Assembly (NCBI GenBank): GCA_027490995.1
Contig: JAIXWY010000005.1
Span: 62,001 to 126,000, forward strand
Origin: Opitutaceae bacterium
GTDB taxonomy: Bacteria; Verrucomicrobiota; Verrucomicrobiia; Opitutales; Opitutaceae
DNA: 64,000 nucleotides
Direction of reading: 5' to 3'
The notes beneath the pieces were generated by a model. That model had not been told where the DNA came from, did no database searches, and saw nothing but the letters and a program-made list of their open reading frames with translations. Below, piece by piece: positions 44,020 through 53,313 of the stretch; position 1 is the stretch's first letter, and the number at the start of each line of letters is the position of its first letter. Position numbers and translations under genes: made by a program.

Positions 44020-44823
44020 ATGCCTGAGCTCGCTGAGGTCGACTACTTTCGCAAACGCTGGAATCCCGGCCTCGGTGAGACCGTCGTCGCCGTCGAGGTG
44101 CACCCGCAGGCGCGGATCTTCCGGGAGACGGATCCGGCCGCGTTGCGGCGCCATCTGACCGGACGGCGCCTGCTCCGCTCGGCGGCCGCGGCGAAGCAGA
44201 TGCTCTTCGAGACAGAGGCGGAAGGCTGGCTGGGCATCCATCTCGGCATGACCGGCGAACTGAGCCTGCAGCCGGCGGACTATGCACCGCGCCGTGCAGA
44301 TCACCTCGTGCTACGCCAGAGCCGGTGTGCCCTTGTTTTCTCGGATCCGCGGATGTTTGGCCAAGTCCGCTTCACGCGCGGCGAGACTGCCCCGGAGTGG
44401 TGGACGCGGATTCCGCCCGCGCTCATTTCGGATGCCTTCGGCTTGGCGGACCTCGCCGCGTTCTTGCAGCAACGCCGCCGCGCGCCGATCAAGGCCGTGT
44501 TGCTCATGCAGGAACGTTTCCCCGGCATTGGGAACTGGATGGCCGACGAAATCCTCTGGCGCGCCGCGATCCATCCCCGGCAGCCGGCGGGTAGCCTCTC
44601 GGCGGCGGAGCAGCGCGTCCTTTACCGCGAAGTGCGCTGGGTCTGTCGGCGCGCGCTGGAAACGATCGGGGAAACCTTCGACGATCCGCCACGGTCATGG
44701 CTCTTCCCACACCGTTGGCGTGAGGGAGGCGTGTGCCCGCGCACCCGCACCCCGCTCAGTCGTGCCACCATCGGGGGCCGCACCACGTGCTGGTCACCCG
44801 CTCGCCAACGCCTCCGCCGATGA
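44020..44823 (+). CDS. Fpg/Nei-family DNA glycosylase with degenerate zinc finger
   Basis: 267 residues. The N-terminus MPELAEV keeps the catalytic Pro2 and Glu3. [11 protein letters not shown] and the H2TH segment [14 protein letters not shown] are present. In the C-terminal zinc finger only the first of four Cys is left (CPRT... [12 protein letters not shown] instead of CxxC...CPxCQ). It therefore belongs to the zincless-finger group and should still bind DNA. It removes oxidised bases. It overlaps the next gene by 4 bp. Confidence 0.92.
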   Translation: MPELAEVDYFRKRWNPGLGETVVAVEVHPQARIFRETDPAALRRHLTGRRLLRSAAAAKQMLFETEAEGWLGIHLGMTGELSLQPADYAPRRADHLVLRQSRCALVFSDPRMFGQVRFTRGETAPEWWTRIPPALISDAFGLADLAAFLQQRRRAPIKAVLLMQERFPGIGNWMADEILWRAAIHPRQPAGSLSAAEQRVLYREVRWVCRRALETIGETFDDPPRSWLFPHRWREGGVCPRTRTPLSRATIGGRTTCWSPARQRLRR

Positions 44824-45611
44824 GTGCATCGCCCTCGCGCCTCCGCTTGGATGAATGGCTCGTGCAGCGCGGCCTCGCCGCCAGCCGCGCCCAAGCCAAG
44901 GCGTTGGTCATGGCCGGACGGGTCCGGCGCGGAACCGAACGGCTCGACAAGCCCGGGCGGGAAATCGCGGCCGACACGGACGACATCGTCGTCGACCAGC
45001 CCCCTCGCTTCGTCTCGCGCGGCGGCGAGAAACTTGCGGCGTTCCTCGAACATCACGCGATCGACTGCCGCGGTTTACACGCGCTCGACGTTGGAGCGTC
45101 GACGGGAGGATTCACCGATTGCCTGCTCCAAGCCGGCGCGGCCGACGTGGTCTGCCTCGACGTTGGTCGCGCTCAACTGCACGCCCGGCTGCGCGGCGAC
45201 CCGCGCGTGACCAACCTTGAACAGATCAACGCCCGGCACCTGCAGCCCGGGCAACTCCCCCGCGACGCCTTCGACCTGGTGGTGATCGACGTGTCGTTCA
45301 TCTCGCTCCGCACGATCCTTCCGGCCATCTGGCCCTTCGTGCCGCGCGGCGGACGACTCATCGCGTTGGTGAAGCCCCAGTTCGAAGCGGGTCGCGAAGA
45401 AGTCGACAAAGGACGCGGCGTGATCCGCGACCCGGCGGTGCAGCAGGCGGTGCTGGACGACGTGCGGACCTTCGCGCTCGCCCTGCCGGGTGCGAGTCTG
45501 ATTGGGGCGATGGATTCGCCGATCACGGGAACCGACGGCAACCGCGAGTTCCTGCTTGGGCTGCTCCGGACCGGCGAGCGCAGCCCATCGGCGGCGGTTG
45601 CGCGGGGCTGA
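44820..45611 (+). CDS. TlyA-type rRNA/hemolysin methyltransferase
   Basis: 263 residues from ATG 44820, overlapping the glycosylase stop. An S4 RNA-binding domain at the N-terminus ([20 protein letters not shown]) is followed by an FtsJ-like SAM methylase ([48 protein letters not shown]). TlyA proteins 2'-O-methylate rRNA. Function as a hemolysin in some species is secondary. The assignment to family is firm. Confidence 0.93.
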   Translation: MSASPSRLRLDEWLVQRGLAASRAQAKALVMAGRVRRGTERLDKPGREIAADTDDIVVDQPPRFVSRGGEKLAAFLEHHAIDCRGLHALDVGASTGGFTDCLLQAGAADVVCLDVGRAQLHARLRGDPRVTNLEQINARHLQPGQLPRDAFDLVVIDVSFISLRTILPAIWPFVPRGGRLIALVKPQFEAGREEVDKGRGVIRDPAVQQAVLDDVRTFALALPGASLIGAMDSPITGTDGNREFLLGLLRTGERSPSAAVARG

Positions 45612-45646
45612 TTTCCCGCTCCACTTCCCCGGACAAAACCCGCAGC

Positions 45647-46498
45647 ATGACCCCGATGCCTCCCCTCCGCTCGCTCGTCTTCGTGGTCAATGAAGGCAAA
45701 GTCGGCGCGCCCGAGCTGGCGGAAACACTCGTAGCCACCGCGCGGGGTGAAGGCGCGACGGTGCGGGTGACGACGAAATTCCCGATCGACGAAGGCGACC
45801 TCGAGGCCTGTGACGCGTGCTGCGTGATCGGCGGGGACGGCACCCTGCTCAGCGTCGTGCGTGCCGCCGCGCGCCGACAGATTCCGGTGATCGGGGTGAA
45901 CCGCGGCAGCCTCGGCTTCCTCACCACCTTCTCGGCCGACGAGGCGCGCAGTCAGTTTGCCGGCCTGCTCCGCGGCGAATTCACCGTGGCGCGCCGCTCG
46001 CTGCTCGATTGTTCCACCGGAACAGGGCAGCACGACCTCGCGCTCAACGACGTCCTGATCAAGGCCGAGGCCAACTCGCGCCTCGCGCACCTTGAAGTCC
46101 ACGCTGACGGGAAGCTCGTCACCGAGTATTACTGCGACGGTCTGATCTTTTCGACGCCGACCGGTTCAACGGCCTACAACCTCTCGGCGGGCGGACCGCT
46201 GATTCACCCGTCGGCGGAGGTCATTGCGCTCACCCCCATTTGCCCGCACACGCTGAGCAATCGCTCGATCATCTTCCGCCACGACGTCCGGCTGGAGATC
46301 TTCAATCGCGGCAGCAACGCGCGCCTGCTCGTGGCGATGGATGGCCAGCGCAACCTTGTGAGCTGCGAGACCTCGCCGGTGACGGTCTCGATCTCGCCGC
46401 ACACGCTGCTCCTCGCCCAACGCCGCGACTACTCGCACTTCGCCGTTGTGCGCACCAAGCTGAAGTGGAGCGGCGGCGACGCCGAGCGCCACGCCTAG
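45647..46498 (+). CDS. nadK: NAD kinase
   Basis: 283 residues (ATG 45656 is also possible). The hallmarks are all seen: IGGDGTLLSVVR, RGSLGFLTTF, LNDVLIKAEANSRLAHLEV and DGLIFSTPTGSTAYNLSAGG. NadK phosphorylates NAD to NADP with ATP or polyphosphate. The final codons (ERHA-stop) are part of a sequence repeated 170 bp downstream. Confidence 0.95.
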   Translation: MTPMPPLRSLVFVVNEGKVGAPELAETLVATARGEGATVRVTTKFPIDEGDLEACDACCVIGGDGTLLSVVRAAARRQIPVIGVNRGSLGFLTTFSADEARSQFAGLLRGEFTVARRSLLDCSTGTGQHDLALNDVLIKAEANSRLAHLEVHADGKLVTEYYCDGLIFSTPTGSTAYNLSAGGPLIHPSAEVIALTPICPHTLSNRSIIFRHDVRLEIFNRGSNARLLVAMDGQRNLVSCETSPVTVSISPHTLLLAQRRDYSHFAVVRTKLKWSGGDAERHA

Positions 46499-46866
46499 CG
46501 CCGGCGTGCGCTTGGGTCGCGCGCGCCGCGGCCGCGCACGTCTTGCTCGCGCGCCCCACCGAGGCGAGCGGCACGTTCGCGAGCGCACGTGCGGGTGATC
46601 GTCGCTCGTGCCACCGCACTGCCAGCAGCGCGGTGGCGGCAGGCGGCGAAGCGGAGCGCCACGCCTAGCCACGGCAAGAGCCGTTTCGCTGCACGCCGCC
46701 GCAGCGAGCGCCACGCCCTCGGCGTTGAACGCGATCGCCCGCCATCGTCGCGTAGCCCGAGCACTGGGGGCGGCGCGGCGGGGCGCAGACTCCTCTCGCC
46801 TCTCGCCGCGGCGAACGGCGGCGAACGGCGGCGCGAAGGGGCGAGAGGCTCCGTGCGTGATAGGGT
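46499..46866. repeat. GC-rich non-coding stretch with repeats of the nadK end
   Basis: 368 bp without a convincing gene. The last 28 bp of nadK (46472-46499) recur with two mismatches at 46642-46669, and a shorter version follows near 46706-46717. A 10-bp unit repeats twice (46811-46830), and a 10-bp inverted repeat (46798-46807 with 46840-46849) encloses it. Frames in this segment are very Arg/Pro-rich and look like composition artefacts. Confidence 0.6.
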
Positions 46867-47229
46867 CTAGGGGGACGTTTCCTTTGCGGCTGAAGCTGCC
46901 TTGCCGCCGGACTTGGTGTTTCCGGCCTTCGCCGCCTCGGCCTTCTCGGCCTTGTCGAGCTTGCCGTCGTGGTTGGCGTCGAACCGTTCCAGTCGGCGCG
47001 CCTGCGCCTCGGCGCGGCCACGCTGCACATCCTCCTTCCAGGCGGCGCGCTCGGTCTCGCTCAGCCGACCGTCGCGATCCGCGTCGTACTTGCGCAGGAT
47101 GGCGGCCGGGAGCGTCTTCGCCTTCTCTGGAGCCGGCTCTTCGGCGAAGGCTGCGGTCACGATCAGCGGAAAAGCCAGCAGAACGAGTCTGCCGCGAGTG
47201 GGGAAACGTTTGCAGAATGATGTGTTCAT
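46867..47229 (-). CDS. Exported EF-hand protein
   Basis: 120 residues from ATG 47229. A signal peptide (LVLLAFPLIVTAAFA) is followed by two canonical EF-hand loops: DADRDGRLSETE and DANHDGKLDKAE. A Lys/Ala-rich tail (KSGGKAASAAKE) ends it. It is probably a periplasmic calcium-binding protein. The function is otherwise unknown. It is separated from the M16 peptidase gene by 97 bp. Confidence 0.88.
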   Translation of the reverse strand: MNTSFCKRFPTRGRLVLLAFPLIVTAAFAEEPAPEKAKTLPAAILRKYDADRDGRLSETERAAWKEDVQRGRAEAQARRLERFDANHDGKLDKAEKAEAAKAGNTKSGGKAASAAKETSP

Positions 47230-47326
47230 GCGCCCGTCAACCAGCCCCGCTGTCATGCTTTTAGCAATACGATTGCCTCTGCAAAGCCGACCGAAACGGG
47301 GCTTCGTCCGCCCCTTGCAAAAGGGG

Positions 47327-49909
47327 TCAGGCTTTGCTCTTTGCCGCCGGGCGGACGACGAGTTGCAAGCACCGGTCAGCGAGCAGGTAGCGATGGGCGA
47401 AGGCGGCGAGGTCGGCGAGAGTGACGGCGTCGAGCGCGCGATCCATCTCGTGGGCATCGTTCACCGTCAGGCCGTAGAGGCATTGCAGTGAAGCGTGGAG
47501 GGCGCGGGATGCGTTGGTCTGCAGGGCTTGGCGGCGGGCCGCCTTGAGGCGGGTTTGGCAGCGACGCAGCTCCTCGAGTTTGGCGCCGCCCGTGGCCACG
47601 CGCTGGATCTCGGCCTTGAACTCCGCGAGGACCGCGGCGACGTGGTCTGGAGCGGTGCCGGCGTAGAGATAGAACATCCCGGAATCGAGGCCGAGGATGC
47701 GGCTGGAGCGTACGAAGTACGCGAGTCCCTTTTCTTCGCGGACGCGCTCGAAGAGTCCGGACGACATGCCGCTGAAGAACTCGTCCATCACGTCGGCCAC
47801 CACGCGATCGGAGGAGGTTGCACCGGGCCCGGGGAAAGCCTGGTACACGACCGCTTGATTGCGCGGCTGGAGTTCCTCCCAGGCCCCCGGCTCGACGGGA
47901 CCGGCCAACCGCGGCGCGGCGGCCGGAGCCTTGGTTTTCGGCAGTCGGGCGAGGAATCGCCGGAGCGCCGGTAGCAAACGACTCCGCGAAAAGTCGCCGG
48001 AGACCGCGAGTACGGCGTTGTTCGCCGTGAGCACCCGTGCGTGGAGCGCCCGCAGATCGGCGGGCGTGACCGCCGCCACCTCGGCCGCGGCGCCGAAGGC
48101 ATCGTACGCCAGTGGGTGGGCGCCGAAGAAGCGCTGCCGCAGGAGTTTTCGCCCGTGGCTGACGACATCATCCTCGTCGAGTTTCAGATCGGCGATCTGG
48201 GCATCCCTTTCGCGCGCGAGCGTGTCGGCGCGGAATGCCGGATGAAAGACAGCGTCAGAAAGCGTCTCAAGTGCCAGAGTCGTATCGCTGGGCAGGACCT
48301 CGAGCGCGAGGGCGAGCGCATTGTTTCCGGTGAAAGCCGAGAAAGATCCACCCACCTCTTCGATGCGCCGAGCCACCTCGGCCGCGCTGCGCCGCTGCGT
48401 GTCCTTCGTTAGGAGGGTGGCGAGAAGAGCCGACGAACCACGACGTCCGGGAGCCTCCTGTGCTGGCCCGGCGCGGAGCACGAAGCGCAGGTGGAGATTC
48501 GGCAGACGAGGATCCGGTCGGAGCAAGAGTCGCGCGCCACCCGGCAGCAGGATCTCCTCGAAGTCGGCCGCCCCGACGACCTTGAGGTCTCCCGCGGAGG
48601 CTTCTGGACGATCGGCCGTCGGATTCAACGAGACCGACGTGAGCGTCCGCGGAATGAGGTAAGTCTGGATCAAACGAGCCAGTGCCGCCGAATCGACGCC
48701 CGCGAGGCTCTCGAAATAGGAGCGGGTGAAACTCAGGTCGCCCACCACGACCTCGGCCGCGCCGAGGCGGGAAGCCTGGCCCGCCATCGTCTTGCGGGCG
48801 TTGATCTCGCCCACCACCAGCTGTCGCATCGCCTTGCGCAGCCGTGCGCGAGTAAAGCCCTTCTTTCCGAGCGCCTGCAGGACCTCGAGGATCTTGGCCG
48901 TGGCCCGCTCCCTGCCCCCGGCGTCGCAGGTGAAGGAAATCGACAGCAGCCCGCCCATGCCAGGGTTCCAGCAACTGGCGTCGATGGAGTGGACCAGCCG
49001 GGACTTTTCCCGCAGTTCGCTCCAGAGAATCGAGCTGTCGCCGCTGCCCAAAATCATCGCGAGCAAGTCCAGCCCCGGTGCGTCCGGATGGCCCAAACCA
49101 GGAATCGGCCAGGAAAGATCGGCGCGGATCACCTCGACCTCCTCGTAGCGGTGATCGTGGCGCGGCCCGAGCGCGACGGGCTCCGGCAGGATGGTCAGGG
49201 GAGCGAGCCGTGCCCGCGGAGTGGATCCGAAGTGACGCTGCACCTCCTCGCGGATCGCGGCGGGATCGACGTCGCCCACGACCACGATCACGAGGTTATT
49301 GGGCACATAGCGGGCCCGGTAGTACCCTAGGAGGTCCTCGCGGGTGAGAGAGGAGAACACCTCCCGGTGGCCGATGACGGGGAAGCGGTACGGATGTGCG
49401 CGGAACGCCGTGGCGAAGAGCGTCTGGCCGAGGCGCTGGTCGGGATCGTCCTGCACCATGTCGATCTCGCGCAGGATCACGTCCTTCTCACGCTCCACCT
49501 CGTCCGCCGGCAGCGTCGAGTGCAGCACCATGTCTGCGAGCAGATCGACGGCGACGGACACATGCTCGCTGGGCAGGTCGATGTAGTACACCGTACGATC
49601 GAAGGTGGTGTAGGCATTGATGTTGCCTCCGTGGGCCTGCACTGTGGCACTGATCTCGCGGCCCGCGCGGCGCTCGGTGCCCTTGAAGAGCAGGTGTTCG
49701 AGGTAGTGTGACACCCCGGAGCCCTGCAGGGTGTCCTCGTGGACGCTGCCGGTCTTCACCCAGACCTGCACGGAAGCGAGTGGTGCGGAGCGGTCGCGCC
49801 GCACGATCAGTGTGGCACCATTCGGGAGCTCCTCGCGCGCCACCGGCTCCTCCCAGAAAGGACGAAGCAGCGCGAGATCACCAGAGGTGAGGGAGGAAGG
49901 TTTCGCCAT
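47327..49909 (-). CDS. M16-family metallopeptidase (fused two-half insulinase type)
   Basis: 860 residues from ATG 49909. The N-terminal half has the inverted zinc motif HYLEHLLFKG (HxxEH). The C-terminal half repeats the fold without a zinc site (for example LFERVREEKGLAYFVRS). The protein is thus the two-domain single-chain type. Members degrade peptides or process exported proteins. No signal peptide is obvious. The next gene downstream on the same strand is the EF-hand gene. Confidence 0.93.
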   Translation of the reverse strand: MAKPSSLTSGDLALLRPFWEEPVAREELPNGATLIVRRDRSAPLASVQVWVKTGSVHEDTLQGSGVSHYLEHLLFKGTERRAGREISATVQAHGGNINAYTTFDRTVYYIDLPSEHVSVAVDLLADMVLHSTLPADEVEREKDVILREIDMVQDDPDQRLGQTLFATAFRAHPYRFPVIGHREVFSSLTREDLLGYYRARYVPNNLVIVVVGDVDPAAIREEVQRHFGSTPRARLAPLTILPEPVALGPRHDHRYEEVEVIRADLSWPIPGLGHPDAPGLDLLAMILGSGDSSILWSELREKSRLVHSIDASCWNPGMGGLLSISFTCDAGGRERATAKILEVLQALGKKGFTRARLRKAMRQLVVGEINARKTMAGQASRLGAAEVVVGDLSFTRSYFESLAGVDSAALARLIQTYLIPRTLTSVSLNPTADRPEASAGDLKVVGAADFEEILLPGGARLLLRPDPRLPNLHLRFVLRAGPAQEAPGRRGSSALLATLLTKDTQRRSAAEVARRIEEVGGSFSAFTGNNALALALEVLPSDTTLALETLSDAVFHPAFRADTLARERDAQIADLKLDEDDVVSHGRKLLRQRFFGAHPLAYDAFGAAAEVAAVTPADLRALHARVLTANNAVLAVSGDFSRSRLLPALRRFLARLPKTKAPAAAPRLAGPVEPGAWEELQPRNQAVVYQAFPGPGATSSDRVVADVMDEFFSGMSSGLFERVREEKGLAYFVRSSRILGLDSGMFYLYAGTAPDHVAAVLAEFKAEIQRVATGGAKLEELRRCQTRLKAARRQALQTNASRALHASLQCLYGLTVNDAHEMDRALDAVTLADLAAFAHRYLLADRCLQLVVRPAAKSKA

Positions 49910-49981
49910 GGAAAGGAACGGGAAGCGCAAACAAAGCAGCCCTTGCCGGACGCGCCCGTAAGCTTCCGGCAGGCCGTGAAC

Positions 49982-50422
49982 TTAGGAGGCCTCCGAGAGG
50001 ACCGCCTTGGGCCAATGCTTCGGACGCGGGCCTCTTGGCAAGAAAGGCTTCACGAAAGCCTCCTCGAACGTGTAGACCTCGGAAAAATCCTCCCGACGAT
50101 CGCTCTCTGTCTTCGAAAAGATGTTGTAGTCGATCAGGCTGAACACGATGTCCCCAAAGTCGGCGCAGCGCCGGATGCCCCACGCATGCAGTACCGTGAT
50201 CGCCAAGGGCCCGAACTGTTCGAGCGCATACTCACGAATGCCTTGCAGTAACTCTGGCCCACTGACGTGCATGGAGCGCTGGGCGCGCCCCGCGTCGCGC
50301 TTGCGGAGCTCCTTAACGGCATGGTCGAGCCCCTGCCGGGTGAACAGGTAAGCCCGTCGGTCGAACCGGGGGTCTTCTTTGCAAATCAGCTCGACGATCG
50401 CGTCGAAATCGAGGTCCTGCAT
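49982..50422 (-). CDS. Minf_1886 family protein
   Basis: 146 residues from ATG 50422 (MQDLDFDAIVELICKEDPRF). The pattern HVSGPELLQGIREYALEQFG and RRCADFGDIVFSLIDYN is that of a conserved family known mainly from Verrucomicrobia and related phyla. Its activity is unknown. It lies divergent from the Fur-family gene, and the spacer holds a symmetrical operator candidate, so co-regulation is possible. Confidence 0.87.
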   Translation of the reverse strand: MQDLDFDAIVELICKEDPRFDRRAYLFTRQGLDHAVKELRKRDAGRAQRSMHVSGPELLQGIREYALEQFGPLAITVLHAWGIRRCADFGDIVFSLIDYNIFSKTESDRREDFSEVYTFEEAFVKPFLPRGPRPKHWPKAVLSEAS

Positions 50423-50513
50423 GCTCGTCGGGCAGACTGCACATGGGGCGTCTTTCTGCAACCTCGGGCTTGAAGACGGAACGAATGTGGCATTTATTTG
50501 GCAGCGGTGGTTC

Positions 50514-50529
50514 ATTTGCTATCGCAAAT
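50514..50529. promoter_or_regulatory. Palindromic operator candidate between Minf_1886 and fur genes
   Basis: Arms ATTTGC (50514-50519) and GCAAAT (50524-50529) around a 4-bp centre, in an AT-rich divergent spacer. Similar TTTGC words follow nearby (around 50563-50575). It suits autoregulation by a Fur-family dimer, but the consensus of this regulator is not known. Confidence 0.45.
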
Positions 50530-50606
50530 AAAAGCCTGCGTTGCTGCCTGGGTAATTTTTGCATTTGCCTCGCACTTCGATAATCCATTGAAACACAGAA
50601 TTGACC

Positions 50607-51113
50607 ATGACTGATTCCGCCGAAATCCAAACCGGAGTGACCCCGGGCGCTGCGCCGGCCAACACCCCCATTGAAGTCGCCGTAAATCGGCTCCGCTCGA
50701 ACGGGCTGCGCATCACCCAACCACGCATTGCGATCCTCAATGCCCTGATCCGCCGCGATCGTCCGGCGAGCATCGAGCAGATTCACAATGATCTGAAGGG
50801 AAACACATTTTGTGATCTGGTAACGGTGTACCGCTGCCTCGCCGCCTTCGAAAAGCTCGGCCTCGTTCGCCGCTGCTTCTTCCACAACGGCACCAGCCTC
50901 TGGCAGATCAACCTCGCAGGCGAAACCTCCTACCACATCGTTTGCAAAGCCTCCAACACCATGGAGCAGCTCGACCCGCAAACGTCCGCCGACCTGGCCG
51001 CGGCGATCAAGAAGGTCGAAGAGGCTCTTAAGTCGCGGGGCTACAAAGATATCTCACACATGGTCGAGTTCTTCGGCACGAGCCCCGGCGCCAGCGTGAG
51101 TCCGACGATCTAA
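50607..51113 (+). CDS. Fur-family transcriptional regulator
   Basis: 168 residues from ATG 50607. The winged-helix region (NGLRITQPRIAILNALIRRD, FCDLVTVYRCLAAFEKLGLV) matches Fur. The metal-binding dimer domain is reduced: HIVCKASNTMEQLD keeps one His/Cys region but lacks the second CxxC of zinc-type Fur. It may act in iron, zinc or peroxide control, or as a Nur/PerR-like variant. A rho-independent terminator follows the stop. Confidence 0.92.
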   Translation: MTDSAEIQTGVTPGAAPANTPIEVAVNRLRSNGLRITQPRIAILNALIRRDRPASIEQIHNDLKGNTFCDLVTVYRCLAAFEKLGLVRRCFFHNGTSLWQINLAGETSYHIVCKASNTMEQLDPQTSADLAAAIKKVEEALKSRGYKDISHMVEFFGTSPGASVSPTI

Positions 51114-51140
51114 CGGCGGTCGTCATCGCGTCTTTCTCTT

Positions 51141-51177
51141 GGCCCGTTCGGATCGCATGATCCGGACGGGCCTTTTT
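51141..51177 (+). terminator. Rho-independent terminator of the Fur-family gene
   Basis: 14-bp stem (51141-51154 with 51159-51172) with one G-T type mismatch, a 4-nt loop and a T run to 51177. It follows the Fur stop by 27 bp. Confidence 0.83.
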
Positions 51178-51246
51178 CGTGGCTAGCACATCGCTCGAGG
51201 CCACAGCCTCGAGCCGTCGTCCCTGTGCCAAACCGCGCCAACGCGA

Positions 51247-52029
51247 CTAGCTGCGGGCTGCCCGCCACTCGGCGGCGGCAACGTCCCAGTTGAGCACGCT
51301 CCAGAAGGTCTTCGCGTAGTCTCCGCGGCGATTCTGGAACTTCAGGTAATACGCATGCTCCCACACATCGAGACCGATGATGGCGGCGTAGCCCTCCATC
51401 CCCGGCGTGTCCTGATTGGGCGTGGAAATGACCGCCAGCTTGCCGTTCTTCGCCGCCAACCAGGCCCAGCCGCTTCCGAAGCGACCCAACGCCGCCTCGG
51501 TGAAACGGGTCTTGAAGGCATCTACCGAGCCAAAGGCCTCCACCAACGCCGCGGCAAAGTCCGCCGAGGGCGCCTTCGCCCCACCGGGCGTGAGCAAGCG
51601 CCAGAACAAAGCATGGTTGAGATGGCCGCCCACGTTGTTGCGGACAGCCATCCGGATCGACTCCGGAACCGTCGCGAGGTTGGCCATGAGGGCCTCCGCG
51701 CTCAGCGCTCGCAACTCCGGGTGGGACTGTAGCGCGCGGTTGGCGTTGTCCACGTAAGCCCGGTGATGCCGACCATGGTGAATCTCCATCGTCAGGCGAT
51801 CAAAGTGCGGCTCCAACGCATCGGCCGCGTAGCCGAGCGGCGCCAGAACGAAAGGCTGCGCCGTGCCCGCTCCCGCCGCCGCAGGGGCGGTCGCGCCGCC
51901 CCCAGTAGCCGCCAGAGCCGGCGAGGCGGCCGTAGCGGCCACCGCCGCCGCACCCCACCCGCCCAGCAAGCGGAGGGCATCGCGACGGGACAACGTTGAC
52001 GGGGACGGGGCAAGCGGGGGCATTTTCAT
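51247..52029 (-). CDS. Exported Fe/Mn superoxide dismutase
   Basis: 260 residues. A twin-arginine signal ([20 protein letters not shown]) precedes the Fe/Mn SOD fold. Metal ligands are His in [13 protein letters not shown], His in [10 protein letters not shown], Asp and His in [13 protein letters not shown]. It removes superoxide outside the cytoplasm. The metal preference (Fe, Mn or cambialistic) cannot be settled by eye. It converges with the Fur gene terminator. Confidence 0.92.
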   Translation of the reverse strand: MKMPPLAPSPSTLSRRDALRLLGGWGAAAVAATAASPALAATGGGATAPAAAGAGTAQPFVLAPLGYAADALEPHFDRLTMEIHHGRHHRAYVDNANRALQSHPELRALSAEALMANLATVPESIRMAVRNNVGGHLNHALFWRLLTPGGAKAPSADFAAALVEAFGSVDAFKTRFTEAALGRFGSGWAWLAAKNGKLAVISTPNQDTPGMEGYAAIIGLDVWEHAYYLKFQNRRGDYAKTFWSVLNWDVAAAEWRAARS

Positions 52030-52220
52030 TCCTCTGCTTTATCCGATTCGCGCATCCGCGCAAGCCACCGCGTGACATCCGCCCAACGGGGCACGGTCAG
52101 GCACCCTCACCGCCTTGATGCACCCACCCTTTTTGTAGTGGCTTACTCGATACTTTTTGACCCCCTCCCCGACTTATACTCGGGCTTGCCGCAGCTCGTT
52201 TCCATCCCAAGCTTCCTCCC

Positions 52221-53120
52221 ATGCCCAACCCCGTCACCCGTCGTCAGGCCCTCGCCACCCTCACCGGCGCCGTCCTCGCTGGCAGCGCCACCGCCACCGT
52301 CCAAGGAGCTACTCCGGCGTCCGGAGCCAGCGCGACAGCCTCGAGCGGGGCGAGCAACGAGGGGACGCATCCGATCCGGCATTCTGTCTGCAAGTGGTGC
52401 TACTCGAAGACGCCCCTGGTCGATCTCGCCCGGGCCGCCAAGTCGTTCGGGATGGAGTCGATCGAACTGTTGAATCCTCCGGAGTGGCCGGTCGTGCAGG
52501 AACTCGGGCTGACGTGCGCCATCGCGAACGGCCCGGGTGGAATCAACGACGGATTCAATCGCCGGGAGAACCAAGTGACGCTCATTCCGGCCTACCTCAA
52601 GCGCATCGAGGAATGTGCCAACGCCGGGATTCCGAGCCTGATCCTCTTCTCAGGAAATCGCCGCGGACAAAGCGACAGCGAGGGCCTGGACATCTGCGCC
52701 GAGGGCATCAAGCAGATCGTCGGTGCCGCCGAAAAGCACGGCGTGACCCTGTGCATGGAGCTGCTCAATAGCCGCGTGAACCACAAGGACTACCAGTGCG
52801 ACCGCACCGAGTGGGGCGTGGAACTGTGCCGCCGCGTCGGCTCGGAGCGATTCAAGCTGCTCTACGACATTTACCACATGCAGATCATGGAGGGTGACAT
52901 CATCCGCACCATCCAGACGCACCACGCGTACTTCGGGCACTACCACACGGGTGGAAATCCGGGACGCGCGGAGATCGATGGCTCGCAGGAGTTGAACTAC
53001 CCAGCGATCATGCGTGCCATCCGGGCCACCGGTTACCGCGGCTTCGTCGGCCAGGAGTTCATCCCGAAGCGCGATCCGATGACATCCCTCCGCGAAGCCG
53101 TACAGCTCTGCACGGTCTGA
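52221..53120 (+). CDS. Tat-exported TIM-barrel protein, hydroxypyruvate isomerase-like
   Basis: 299 residues. A twin-arginine leader (TRRQALATLTGAVLAGSATA) precedes a xylose-isomerase-like TIM barrel. Likely metal ligands are Glu in LCMELLNSRV, Asp/His in LLYDIYHMQIMEGD, His in GHYHTGG and Glu in GFVGQEFIPK. It resembles hydroxypyruvate isomerase Hyi and related sugar isomerases. Export is unusual for this fold but common in Verrucomicrobia and Planctomycetes sugar-isomerase relatives. The substrate is unknown. It diverges from the sod gene. Confidence 0.88.
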   Translation: MPNPVTRRQALATLTGAVLAGSATATVQGATPASGASATASSGASNEGTHPIRHSVCKWCYSKTPLVDLARAAKSFGMESIELLNPPEWPVVQELGLTCAIANGPGGINDGFNRRENQVTLIPAYLKRIEECANAGIPSLILFSGNRRGQSDSEGLDICAEGIKQIVGAAEKHGVTLCMELLNSRVNHKDYQCDRTEWGVELCRRVGSERFKLLYDIYHMQIMEGDIIRTIQTHHAYFGHYHTGGNPGRAEIDGSQELNYPAIMRAIRATGYRGFVGQEFIPKRDPMTSLREAVQLCTV

Positions 53121-53313
53121 GCTAACACGGCGTCCGTCTTGGCCGCCCGCGCAGCCAAGGGGGAGAACGGAGGTGCGCTCAGGGCGGACCTCGACGCTGG
53201 AAAACGCCGCCGTCCCTCGCGGTCGGATGCGCCCCTTGGCCCCACAGACGAAATGGGCGGACGCTTCTCGCATCCGCTCATCGCGTCCGGTCAGGCGATC
53301 GCCCCGATCGCGC

